A DNA stretch of 64,000 nt, from NCBI RefSeq assembly GCF_011320075.1, contig NZ_JAANPA010000006.1, positions 31,342-95,341 of the forward strand, read 5' to 3'. Positions 42,956-50,636 of the stretch are shown here, piece after piece. Position 1 is the first letter of the stretch; each line of letters opens with the position of its first letter. Origin of the DNA: Sphingosinicella sp. YJ22. GTDB taxonomy: Bacteria > Pseudomonadota > Alphaproteobacteria > Sphingomonadales > Sphingomonadaceae. The position numbers were made by a program, and so were the translations under genes. Below the pieces are notes generated by a model, which ran no database searches, had not been told where the DNA came from, and saw nothing but the letters and a program-made list of their open reading frames with translations.

Positions 42956-43806
42956 GCTGGTGCAGCTGTGCGCCCGCCGCTGCGCAGGATAAGGATGTCG
43001 GATCGGTAGCCGAACAGGACGTGCTCGGCGTAGCTGCCGAGGAAGAGGCGAGCGATCCCTCCACGTCCATGGGTTCCCATTACGAGTAGGTCCGGCTCGG
43101 CCTCGCGCCAGGCGCTTCCGATCACGTCCATCACATCGCCTTCCCGGACGACGTTGTGGAGCCGGACCGACGAAGCGGGGACGCCGGCGGCGGCGAGACT
43201 CCTGCGCACGCGCAGGAGCTGCACCTCCTGCTCGGTGCGGACGTCCTCCATGACGTCGCCGGTGCCGAACAGGCTCTCGAACGCCGAACCATAGGCGTGG
43301 ACGATGTGGACGTCCTTCGGCGTGGAGATGGTGAACGCCATCTGCAGGAGGCGATCATCCTCGTCCCCGCCTATTGCGGCGAGAATTTGCTCATAGGGCC
43401 GGCCGTCATCATCCTGGACCACCAGCACCGGGCAGTTGGAATGTCGCATCACGTGCGAGCCGACGGTGCCGAAGATCGCATCGCTGAGCTTCGGCTCGCC
43501 ATGTGTCCCGAGCACCACCAGGTCGGCTGCGAAATCCCCGGCTTCATCGAGAATGCTCTCAGCAGGGTTTCCGTCGACGACCGTGATCGCAAGGTCGAGC
43601 TCCACTCCTTGCGGGGCTGCCGAATGGTTCTCGACCTGATCATGGAGCGCCAGCCGTGCTGCCTCCCTTTCGCGCTCGGTTGCGGGCGCATGGAGGACGT
43701 GCAGGAAGCGCAGCTCGGCGCTCTGCGCATTCGCGATCCGGCAGGCCCGGCCCACGGCAGCCGCCGATCCCGCGGTCAGGTCGGCGGCGACGAGGATCCT
43801 CTTCAT
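42952..43806 (-). CDS. Universal stress protein, two-domain
   Basis: A 284-residue tandem Usp: domain 1 (MKRILVAADLTAGS to GTHGEPKLSDAIFGTVGSHVM) and domain 2 (YEQILAAIGGDEDD to MGTHGRGGIARLFLGSYAEHVL). Both keep the GTHG-type nucleotide signature. It is a different subtype from the Usp proteins at 40552 and 43975. ATG 43806 gives a good GGGAG spacing; ATG 43812 lies six bases earlier. A FixJ-box-like site lies 56 bases upstream. Its stop overlaps the beta-CASP gene. Confidence 0.9.
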   Translation of the reverse strand: MKRILVAADLTAGSAAAVGRACRIANAQSAELRFLHVLHAPATEREREAARLALHDQVENHSAAPQGVELDLAITVVDGNPAESILDEAGDFAADLVVLGTHGEPKLSDAIFGTVGSHVMRHSNCPVLVVQDDDGRPYEQILAAIGGDEDDRLLQMAFTISTPKDVHIVHAYGSAFESLFGTGDVMEDVRTEQEVQLLRVRRSLAAAGVPASSVRLHNVVREGDVMDVIGSAWREAEPDLLVMGTHGRGGIARLFLGSYAEHVLFGYRSDILILRSGGRTAAPA

Positions 43807-43861
43807 GAACATGCTCCCAAACCCGCCACCGGAGATTAGGCCGGGCGCCCGGCGGCCGGGA

Positions 43862-43877
43862 TACGCAATCACCCGTA
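43862..43877 (+). promoter_or_regulatory. FixJ-box-like site TACGCAATCACCCGTA
   Basis: Lies between two divergent Usp genes, 56 bases from the minus-strand start (43806) and 98 from the plus-strand start (43975). Its symmetric placement could serve both. Confidence 0.45.
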
Positions 43878-43974
43878 GACGGAGGAGCGCGAGACTAGGG
43901 AGGTTTACGGAGAGCACGAGTCGGTCGCGGCGCTCATGCTGACCGCCGCAATCACCAGCGCAAGGAGCCGGGCC

Positions 43975-44865
43975 ATGTCGGTCGAACAGCGTAATGCCGC
44001 CGGACTCGAGCCGGCCTTGACCCTGTCGAGCGCAGACCGGGGTGCAGGGCTGCGGTCCATTCTCCTCCACGTCGACGGCGAAGAGGGGCAGGAAGCTCGT
44101 GTCGAGGCGGCGCTGGACCTGGCCCGCGCGTTTGAAGGTCACATCACCTGCGTGCAGATCAATCCGTTCAGGAGCGGCTATGTCGGCGTCAACGCGCTCG
44201 GCGGTGCGGTGGCCATTCCGGAGTTCATCGAGGAAATCGAGCAGGCCAAGGCCGAACGCCGCCAGCGGCTGGAGGACAGATTGCGCGCGGAGCAAGTGCT
44301 CTGGGCCTGGCAGGAAGTGACCGGCGATGTCGCCCAGTCGCTGATCGACCTGTCCCGCCTGACCGACGTGGTCGTCCTGAATGGGCCGGGCGAGGACCCG
44401 TGGTCCGCGGTCGATGCGCTCAGCCTCTCCGGCGAGGTCATCGTCCACGCAAGGCCGCCGGTCCTCGTCATGCCGGCGCGGAGGCGCAGCCTCGACTGCT
44501 TCGGGCGCGCCCTCGTCGCGTGGAACGGATCGCCGGAATCCTGCAACGCCCTTAAGGCCTCCCTGCCGATGCTGAGAGGGGCGTCGGGCGTCCACATCGC
44601 CATCGCGACACGCGAGGAGACGGCCTTCCCCGCCACCCTGGCGTCCGAATATCTCGGCTGGCACGGGATCAAGTCCGACCTGCGCGAGATCGAGCTCGGC
44701 ACGCGCGAGCTATGGGAGGCCCTTCTCCACGAGGCCTCCCAGGTCGGCGCCGCCTACATCGTCATGGGCGGCTACGGTCATTCGCGGTTCCGCGAGGCCG
44801 TCCTCGGCGGGACGACGCGCGCGATGTTGAAGCTGGCCGACCTCCCGCTGCTGATCGGCCACTAG
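43975..44865 (+). CDS. Universal stress protein, two-domain
   Basis: A 296-residue tandem Usp with the same architecture as the one at 40552: shared segments include GHITCVQ, the EYLGWHGI stretch and the C-terminal MGGYGHSRFREAVLGG. It differs by a 25-residue N-terminal extension before LRSILLHVDG. ATG 43975 has AAGGAG seven bases upstream; ATG 43936 is the alternative. It lies about 100 bases before the CBS protein gene, with a hairpin between them. Confidence 0.88.
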   Translation: MSVEQRNAAGLEPALTLSSADRGAGLRSILLHVDGEEGQEARVEAALDLARAFEGHITCVQINPFRSGYVGVNALGGAVAIPEFIEEIEQAKAERRQRLEDRLRAEQVLWAWQEVTGDVAQSLIDLSRLTDVVVLNGPGEDPWSAVDALSLSGEVIVHARPPVLVMPARRRSLDCFGRALVAWNGSPESCNALKASLPMLRGASGVHIAIATREETAFPATLASEYLGWHGIKSDLREIELGTRELWEALLHEASQVGAAYIVMGGYGHSRFREAVLGGTTRAMLKLADLPLLIGH

Positions 44866-44887
44866 GCGCCCGCAGGCGAGCTCGGTC

Positions 44888-44920
44888 CCACCGCCTAAGG
44901 ACCTCTCCTTATGGCGGTGG
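44888..44920. promoter_or_regulatory. Long inverted repeat between Usp and CBS genes
   Basis: CCACCGCC-TAAGGA (44888-44901) pairs with TCCTTA-T-GGCGGTGG (44906-44920) around a four-base loop, with one unpaired T. There is no T-run after it, so it is either a weak terminator or a TAGG-type operator. Its core resembles the palindromes near 4214, 31001 and 46117. Confidence 0.5.
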
Positions 44921-44971
44921 AGCGCGCCGCGCCGGTAGGGTGCGTGGACCGCAAGAGGATGGAGGCGAACG

Positions 44972-45409
44972 GTGAAGATCAGGGAAGTGATGAGCAGCCC
45001 GGTTCACTCGATGAGGCCCGACGACAGCATCTTCGAGGCAGCGCGGTTCATGGCGGCTGGGGACATCGGCGTCCTCCCGATCGTCGATGACGACGAGGTG
45101 GTGGGAATGCTCACCGACCGCGACATCGTCGTCCGCGCGGTCGCCAGCGGTCGCGATCTCGATGACGAGATCGCGACGGTCATGTCGCATGAGGTCGTGA
45201 CCTGCCGGGTCGACGAGGAACTGGACGACGTGCTGCAGCGGATGGCCGATCTCCAGGTCCGCCGCCTCCCCGTGTGCGACGAGGCGGGCGCGCCGGTCGG
45301 GATCGTGACGGTTGGTGACATCGCACGCATGGACCAGGACGGCGACGAGGTTGCCGAGGCACTCAGCGAGATCTGCGAACCCTCCGTTCAGCACGTCCGG
45401 ATCAGTTAG
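44972..45409 (+). CDS. CBS-domain pair protein
   Basis: A 145-residue protein made of two CBS motifs: VMSSPVHSMRPDDSIFEAARFM with GVLPIVDDDEVVGMLTDRDIV, and VMSHEVVTCRVDEELDDVLQRM with RRLPVCDEAGAPVGIVTVGDI. Stand-alone CBS pairs bind adenine nucleotides and act as energy sensors. It starts with GTG 44972, preceded by GGAGG. It resembles the hypoxic response protein Hrp1 of mycobacteria in domain layout. It is convergent with the lipoprotein gene. Confidence 0.92.
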   Translation: MKIREVMSSPVHSMRPDDSIFEAARFMAAGDIGVLPIVDDDEVVGMLTDRDIVVRAVASGRDLDDEIATVMSHEVVTCRVDEELDDVLQRMADLQVRRLPVCDEAGAPVGIVTVGDIARMDQDGDEVAEALSEICEPSVQHVRIS

Positions 45410-45427
45410 CGCGCGGGCAGAGCGGCC

Positions 45428-46012
45428 TCAGGAGCCGTCGCGCGGCCGCTCGATGCTGGGCCCGAGATCCTGCATGACGCGGCGCGCATCGAACGCGCGA
45501 TCCTCGCCGGCCGCGATCGGGCCTCGCCGCATCACGATGTCGGCATCCGCCTCGAACCGCTCAACGGTTCGGATGTCGAGCCGGTCCGTCCAGAAGGGGC
45601 CGCCCACCTCGGGATGCCACCGCGTCCAGCCATGTCCCTGGCGATAGTAGCGCCAGTGCGGGCGCCAATAGCCGTAGCGGCTGCCGTACCAGGGCCGATA
45701 GAAGGGATCCGGCACGGCATAGGTCTCGACCTCATGCTCGGTGTGGCGGTCGACGATCACGAACCAGTCGTAGCCATTCTGGACCGTCAGCTCGGCGGCC
45801 CGATACAGCATGTAGCCTTCGACGCGGTCGCGCGAAGCCATGCTGTTGCCGTGAAAGTGAACCCGATAGCGATCCGGACCGAGCCGCTGCTCGGAATAGC
45901 CGCCAGACACCCGCTGACCGGCGGCCTCCGGCTGGTATGGCGTCGCCGTCATGCAGCCGGCGAGCAGCGCCGCGAGCAGCGCGGCCGTGGTGATTCTGGG
46001 CTTCAACAGCAT
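45428..46012 (-). CDS. CC0125/CC1285 family lipoprotein
   Basis: A 194-residue precursor with a lipobox (LLAALLAGCM, lipidated Cys near residue 20). The body has GYSEQRLGPDRYRVHFHGNS and GYMLYRAAELTVQNGYDWFVIVDR, the diagnostic text of a Caulobacter-named lipoprotein family of unknown function. A Tyr/Trp-rich stretch follows (residues 95-135). ATG 46012 has GGGAGAG upstream; the longer frame is not supported. The FixJ-box-like site at 46066 lies 53 bases upstream. Confidence 0.85.
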   Translation of the reverse strand: MLLKPRITTAALLAALLAGCMTATPYQPEAAGQRVSGGYSEQRLGPDRYRVHFHGNSMASRDRVEGYMLYRAAELTVQNGYDWFVIVDRHTEHEVETYAVPDPFYRPWYGSRYGYWRPHWRYYRQGHGWTRWHPEVGGPFWTDRLDIRTVERFEADADIVMRRGPIAAGEDRAFDARRVMQDLGPSIERPRDGS

Positions 46013-46065
46013 GACGGCTCTCCCTCCACCGCCGACGCATAAACCCAGGGGGCGGGTGCCGCGGA

Positions 46066-46081
46066 TACGCAGTGTCCCGTA
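46066..46081 (+). promoter_or_regulatory. FixJ-box-like site TACGCAGTGTCCCGTA
   Basis: With the preceding A, it agrees with the class II FixJ target at 10 of 14 positions and keeps the CCCGTA tail seen at 43862. It is in the region between the divergent lipoprotein and alpha/beta hydrolase genes. Confidence 0.45.
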
Positions 46082-46116
46082 TCCGGGCCGGTAGGTAGGA
46101 TTACCCACTTCGTTCC

Positions 46117-46132
46117 TTAGGGGTTTCACCTA
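46117..46132. promoter_or_regulatory. Palindrome-like TTAGGGG-TTT-CACCTA
   Basis: A TAGG..CCTA element of the kind seen near 4214, 31001 and 44896, lying 35 bases upstream of the hydrolase start and 36 bases downstream of a FixJ-box-like site. Confidence 0.3.
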
Positions 46133-46166
46133 TGGCCGCGGCGGCGCGTCCGGCGCAGCTTCCGCG

Positions 46167-47207
46167 ATGACTCAAAGTGGGACGAAGCAAATGGGCGCTC
46201 GCTCGATGATCGTTGGCGCAACCTTGGCGGGAGTCGCGATCGGAGTCCTGTCATTCGCCTCCTATCGCCGGGACATCGCTGCCGCCCGTGCCAGGCTCGC
46301 CGAGAAGAGCAGGATGGCTCCGACAGCCGCCGGCCCGATCGAATATGGGGAGGAGGGAGCCGGCGAGCCGCTGCTGCTCATCCACGGCGCGGGAGGCGGC
46401 TTCGATCAGGGGCTGATCATCGGCCGCGATTTCGGCGACGGCCACCGGGTGATCGCGCCGTCGCGGTTCGGATATCTGAAGACGCCGGTGCCCGAGGATG
46501 CATCGCCCGCGGCTCAGGCCGACGCGCACGCGGCGCTGCTCGACTATCTCGGTGTCGCCCGCACGGTCGTGATTGCAGCCTCGGCAGGCGGCCCCAGCGC
46601 CGTCGAGCTCGCGCTGCGTCACCCGGACCGGGTGGCCGCGCTCGTGCTGCTGGTACCGCGCACCTACGATCCGACCCAGTCCGTCGGTCCGGACGAGAGC
46701 TTCGAGAGCCAATTGGTCCTCCGGCTGATCGAAGGATCCGCCGACTTTCTCTATTGGGCCATGACCAAGGTCGCCCGCCGCTCCATCGTCCGGTTCCTCG
46801 GCGTTCCGCCCGAGGTCGAAGCCGGCGCAGCCGAAGCCGAGCGCGCCAAGGTCACGGACATCATGAGGAGCGTCTTGCCCCTCTCCGATCGGATGGCGGG
46901 CCTCGCGGTCGACGGCGCGGCGGTTCTGTCACCCTGGCCGCTCAACCGGCTGAAGATGCCGGTCCTCATCGTCTCCGCTGAGGACGATCTGTTCGGGACC
47001 CTGCCCGGCTCGCGCTTCACTGCCGAGCAGATTCCCCAAGCCGAGTTCCACATCCTCGGTTCCGGCGGGCATCTGATGGTGGGGCAGGGTGATCAGGTGA
47101 ACCGATGGGTGGCCGATTTCCTCGGCCGAGCCAAGATGCGGGAGTGCTCGCTCACGGCTGTCGAGATCGTCGATGCAGGACAGCCGAGCGAACCGGTTCT
47201 GGCCTGA
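46167..47207 (+). CDS. Membrane-anchored alpha/beta hydrolase
   Basis: A 346-residue protein. After a short N-terminus there is one membrane segment (MIVGATLAGVAIGVLSFASYRR), then an alpha/beta hydrolase domain: LLLIHGAGGGFDQG (oxyanion), the nucleophile elbow AASAGGPSAVELAL with Ser, VLIVSAEDDLFG (acid) and GSGGHLMVG (His). The full triad is therefore present. Substrate is unknown. ATG 46191, with a purine-rich stretch upstream, is an equally good start. Confidence 0.85.
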   Translation: MTQSGTKQMGARSMIVGATLAGVAIGVLSFASYRRDIAAARARLAEKSRMAPTAAGPIEYGEEGAGEPLLLIHGAGGGFDQGLIIGRDFGDGHRVIAPSRFGYLKTPVPEDASPAAQADAHAALLDYLGVARTVVIAASAGGPSAVELALRHPDRVAALVLLVPRTYDPTQSVGPDESFESQLVLRLIEGSADFLYWAMTKVARRSIVRFLGVPPEVEAGAAEAERAKVTDIMRSVLPLSDRMAGLAVDGAAVLSPWPLNRLKMPVLIVSAEDDLFGTLPGSRFTAEQIPQAEFHILGSGGHLMVGQGDQVNRWVADFLGRAKMRECSLTAVEIVDAGQPSEPVLA

Positions 47208-47249
47208 TGCTACCCTTCACCCGAGAGCACTGGCCGCGCCGGCTTGGCC

Positions 47250-47474
47250 TTAGCGGACGCGCGCCGGCGCCATCGACCAGGACGCGCCGGTGCGCACCAT
47301 GGCCGCCCCGCATCCGCGGCATCGGCTGAGAAAATGCGCGCCTTGGAAGGCTCCGTCGGGCTCGGCCTCGTGGCAGCCCAGCCGGCACAGCAGGCCGATC
47401 CGCCGCGGCCGCGCCTCGCCGCTGCCCGCCCCGCGCGGCGCGTTGTTCGAGCCGAGTCGGGCGGTGCGTCTCAT
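47250..47474 (-). CDS. Small zinc-ribbon-like protein coupled to ftsZ paralog
   Basis: A 74-residue protein with a possible zinc site: CRLGCHEAEPDGAFQG, then CRGCGAAMVRTG. The ATG at 47474 overlaps the stop of the FtsZ-like gene (ATGA), so it is probably translated with it. I recognise no specific family. Coupling and the paired Cys motifs favour a real gene over a chance frame. Confidence 0.55.
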   Translation of the reverse strand: MRRTARLGSNNAPRGAGSGEARPRRIGLLCRLGCHEAEPDGAFQGAHFLSRCRGCGAAMVRTGASWSMAPARVR

Positions 47475-48751
47475 GCCGCCTGCCGCTGTCCGGCCGGAGA
47501 CATCATGCGTTCGAACAGGGTCGGCTTGCGAAAGCCGACGTCGCGGACCGGCATGGGTTCCGGCACCGGCGCACGGGAGACGGTAACCGGGCGCTGGATG
47601 AGCCGCATCAGCTCGTCCTCCGTCGGCTCGGGCGCGGGAAGGATCGCCGGAGTGCGCGCGGGCTCACGATTCTCGACAGAGCACGCGGCAGTCGCGGCCG
47701 GCCGCTCGGCTGCCGGCTGGACCAGGTCGGCAAGCGAGGGCGATTGCGGCCTGGCGGCCTCGGAGACCTGCTTGCGGCCGACTCCGGCGGCCACCACCGA
47801 GACCCGGATCTGGCCGGCAAGGTCGGGATCGTGGGTCGTGCCCCAGATGATGTCGGCGTCCGGCATCGCCATGTCGGCGATCGTCGAGGCGACCTCGTCG
47901 ACCTCGGTCAGGAGCATGTCGTTGCCGCCCGAGATGGAGATGAGAAGGCCGCGCGCCTCGCCCATGTCGTCGTCGAGAAGCGGGTCGGTCATCGCGCGCT
48001 GGGCCGCGGTCGCGGCGCGCTCGGCGCCGCTCGCCTCGCCGACTCCGACACGCGCACGGCCGGTGTTGGACAGGACCGAGCGCACGTCGGCGAGGTCGAG
48101 ATTGACCAGGCCCGGCGAGGTGATGAGGTCCGAGACGCTGCGGATCGTCCGGTAGAGGACCTCGTCCGAATGGACGAAGGCGTCCTTCAGGGTCATCGCC
48201 GCGTCGGCGACCCGGAACAGATTCTGGTTGGGCACGACGATGAGGCTGTCGACCTGCTCGGCGAGGCGCTCCAGGCCCGCGCTTGCCGCGCGCATTCGGC
48301 GGCGGCCTTCGAAGGCGAAGGGCTTGGTGACGACGGCGACGGTGAGGATGTTGAGCCGGCGCGCGACCTCCGCGACGACCGGCGCGGCCCCGGTGCCGGT
48401 GCCGCCGCCGAGGCCCGCGGCGATGAAGCACATATGGGCGCCCGCCAGCGCCCGTTCGATGTCGGCGATCGATTCCTCCGCCGCGGCACGGCCGACCTCG
48501 GCTGCCGATCCGGCGCCGAGCCCACGGTTGGAGCGGCCGATCTGGACGAGCTCTTCGCAGGAACTGGCGCGCAGGGCCTGGGCGTCGGTGTTGAGCGCGA
48601 CGAAGCGGACGCCCAGCAGCTCCTTGCGGTTCATCGCCTCGACGGCGTTGTTGCCCGCCCCGCCGACGCCGATGACGACGATCTCCGGCTCCAGCGACTC
48701 GACCTGCGGCTCGCCCCAGCGCTCGCCGAAAGAAAAAATACTATCGTTCAC
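47471..48751 (-). CDS. Divergent FtsZ paralog
   Basis: A 426-residue tubulin-like GTPase. The GTP-binding motifs are IVVIGVGGAGNNAVEAM, LNTDAQAL, the tubulin signature GGGTGTGAAPVVAEVA, and VTKPFAFEGRRRM; the T7-loop region reads LVNLDLADVRSVLSN, with the polymerisation Asp present. The C-terminal tail (residues 320-426) is Pro-rich but ends MMSPAGQRQAA and lacks the conserved FtsA/ZipA-binding peptide, and there is no neighbouring ftsA/ftsQ. This is therefore probably a second FtsZ, not the cell-division one. GTG 48751 has GGGG nine bases upstream. Confidence 0.85.
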   Translation of the reverse strand: MNDSIFSFGERWGEPQVESLEPEIVVIGVGGAGNNAVEAMNRKELLGVRFVALNTDAQALRASSCEELVQIGRSNRGLGAGSAAEVGRAAAEESIADIERALAGAHMCFIAAGLGGGTGTGAAPVVAEVARRLNILTVAVVTKPFAFEGRRRMRAASAGLERLAEQVDSLIVVPNQNLFRVADAAMTLKDAFVHSDEVLYRTIRSVSDLITSPGLVNLDLADVRSVLSNTGRARVGVGEASGAERAATAAQRAMTDPLLDDDMGEARGLLISISGGNDMLLTEVDEVASTIADMAMPDADIIWGTTHDPDLAGQIRVSVVAAGVGRKQVSEAARPQSPSLADLVQPAAERPAATAACSVENREPARTPAILPAPEPTEDELMRLIQRPVTVSRAPVPEPMPVRDVGFRKPTLFERMMSPAGQRQAA

Positions 48752-48852
48752 AACAAGATACCCCGCCCACGACTCGGCTGACAGAATGGGCGGGGAATGG
48801 TTAACGGCCAATCTCGGGAATCTACTGTCGGCCGCCGTATCGGTTGCGGGGC

Positions 48853-50178
48853 CTAGTCTTCGGCCAGTCTTGCGGCGACTCCGGCGACCTGAGAGCGGAT
48901 GTCCGGGACCGCGACGATTTCCCAGAAGGAGCCGCGGGTGATCGGGCCGACCGCGAAGAGATTGTCCCGGGGCCGGCCGTCGGCGGCGATCACGCGCGAC
49001 TCGCCGTCGACGTCGACTCCGATGCCGAGCGGGTCGGGGCGAATCGTGCCGCGCTCGAGCAGGGTGCGCAGCAGCGGATCGGCGGTGCCGCGCAGGTCCG
49101 CCTCCGGCCCGGTGCAGTTGATGATGCGCGCGACGTTGATCCGGTCTGTCCCGTTCGCGCCGCGCGGCCGCCATTCGACCTCGACGCCGTCCCGGCGGCT
49201 CTCGGCGCCGACCAGCTTGCCGGCGGCGACGCGCAATTGCCCCTTGTCGGCCATCGCCTGGAGCCGGGCGTGGATTTCGGGCGCGATTCGGTGGCGATGG
49301 ACGTCCCACCAGGGCCTCAAGTGGCGGAGGAAGCGGCCGCGGGCGTCCGGAGTCGTGCTTTGCCACAAGCGCTGGGTGACCGGTCGCAGGGCGTCCACCG
49401 CCTGCCGCCAGCCGTTCGCCTCGCCCTGCTCGCGAACCTCGCGAAGCAGTCGGGAGGCGGCGCCGGTCGGCACCGCGCTGCGCGGCTGCGGCGGCGGCCC
49501 GGCGGCGTGGGCGCGCGGAAGTAGGCCGCGCCGCGAGACGGCCAGGATCGGCCCCTCGAACCCGCGCTGCTCGAGCAGCAGGACGAGATCGACCATGGTG
49601 AGGCCGGTGCCGATCACCAGCACGGAATCGTCGCGGGCCAGCCCGTCGGCAGCGCCGGGCAGCCAGGGATCGGCGAAGAAGCGCTCCGCCGGCAGATCCG
49701 CCTCGGCCAGCATCCGCGGCGGCTTGGGCGGCGAGTTGCCGATCGCCAGGACCGCGGCATCCGCCTCGATCCCAGCGCCGTTGGCGAGGGTGACCGCAAC
49801 TCCTCGCGAAGCCGTGTCGACGCCGGTCGCGTCATCCTCGACCAGGTCGAGCCGGCCGGGCGCGGCCGCCATCGCCTCGCGCAGCTGTTCCCGCACATAT
49901 TCGGCATAGACCAGCCGCGGCGCGAAGGCGGCGGCGTCGCCGTCCCCCCGGGCCTCCAGCCAGCGCGCGAAATGGCCGGGATCGTCGGGATAGGCGCTCA
50001 TCCCGCCGGCGCGGACGTTGAGCAGGTGGGTGGGATGGGCGGCGCCATAAGCGAGGCCGCGGCCCGGGGCGCCGGCACGCTCGATCAGGGTAACTCGGCC
50101 GACGCCGCGGCGAAGCAGCTGCACCGCCTGCATGGCGCCGGAAAAGCCGCCGCCGATGATCGCCACATGCCTGTTCAC
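48853..50178 (-). CDS. FAD/NAD(P)-binding oxidoreductase
   Basis: A 441-residue flavoprotein of the FAD-NAD(P)-binding group (PF13454 kind). It has two dinucleotide motifs: HVAIIGGGFSGAMQAVQLL with GRGLAYGAAHPTHLLNVRA, and VLVIGTGLTMVDLVLLL. The C-terminus has AVGPITRGSFWEI, which is typical for that group. The substrate is unknown. It is divergent from the small DUF6356 gene. Confidence 0.82.
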   Translation of the reverse strand: MNRHVAIIGGGFSGAMQAVQLLRRGVGRVTLIERAGAPGRGLAYGAAHPTHLLNVRAGGMSAYPDDPGHFARWLEARGDGDAAAFAPRLVYAEYVREQLREAMAAAPGRLDLVEDDATGVDTASRGVAVTLANGAGIEADAAVLAIGNSPPKPPRMLAEADLPAERFFADPWLPGAADGLARDDSVLVIGTGLTMVDLVLLLEQRGFEGPILAVSRRGLLPRAHAAGPPPQPRSAVPTGAASRLLREVREQGEANGWRQAVDALRPVTQRLWQSTTPDARGRFLRHLRPWWDVHRHRIAPEIHARLQAMADKGQLRVAAGKLVGAESRRDGVEVEWRPRGANGTDRINVARIINCTGPEADLRGTADPLLRTLLERGTIRPDPLGIGVDVDGESRVIAADGRPRDNLFAVGPITRGSFWEIVAVPDIRSQVAGVAARLAED

Positions 50179-50279
50179 TCGCCGTCCCCCGTCCGCTCTG
50201 TCATCCCGCCGCTCCTTGCGTTATGGGGGCGGCCAAGGGGCCGAGCCTGTCGCCGGCCGTTCTAGACATGAGGTCGGGG

Positions 50280-50537
50280 ATGTCGGGCAAGGGTCTTTTT
50301 GGGGCCGGTAGCGGCCATTTGGCGGAAGCCGGGATGGGTTATGGCGCCCATTTCAAGCGCGCGACTCGAGTCGGCACGCGCATGCTGGCGGCGGGTGGCG
50401 CCTGTCTCGTCCACGGCATCTTCCCCGGAATCTTCACCACCACCGCGACCAACACCATCGTCCGCCTCAACGACGAGCTGAAGAAGGGCCACAAGCCCGG
50501 CGCGCAGGAGCCCCCCCTGCTCGAGTTCGAGATCTAG
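50280..50537 (+). CDS. DUF6356 family small membrane protein
   Basis: An 85-residue protein. The segment GYGAHFKRATRVGTRMLAAGGACLVHGIFPGIFTTTATNTI, spread over residues 20-60, is the DUF6356 pattern, with one hydrophobic stretch. ATG 50280 is preceded by AGGTCGGGG; other in-frame ATGs at 50223 and 50268 exist. Function is not known. Confidence 0.75.
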   Translation: MSGKGLFGAGSGHLAEAGMGYGAHFKRATRVGTRMLAAGGACLVHGIFPGIFTTTATNTIVRLNDELKKGHKPGAQEPPLLEFEI

Positions 50538-50636
50538 GAGCGGTTGCGAGGCGAGCCATCGCTTGCCGGACCGGCAAACGCGATCGCCAAGAATCGGCCT
50601 TTTGACTTCTCGTCCCGGCCCCCTAGCTAGGCGGCC

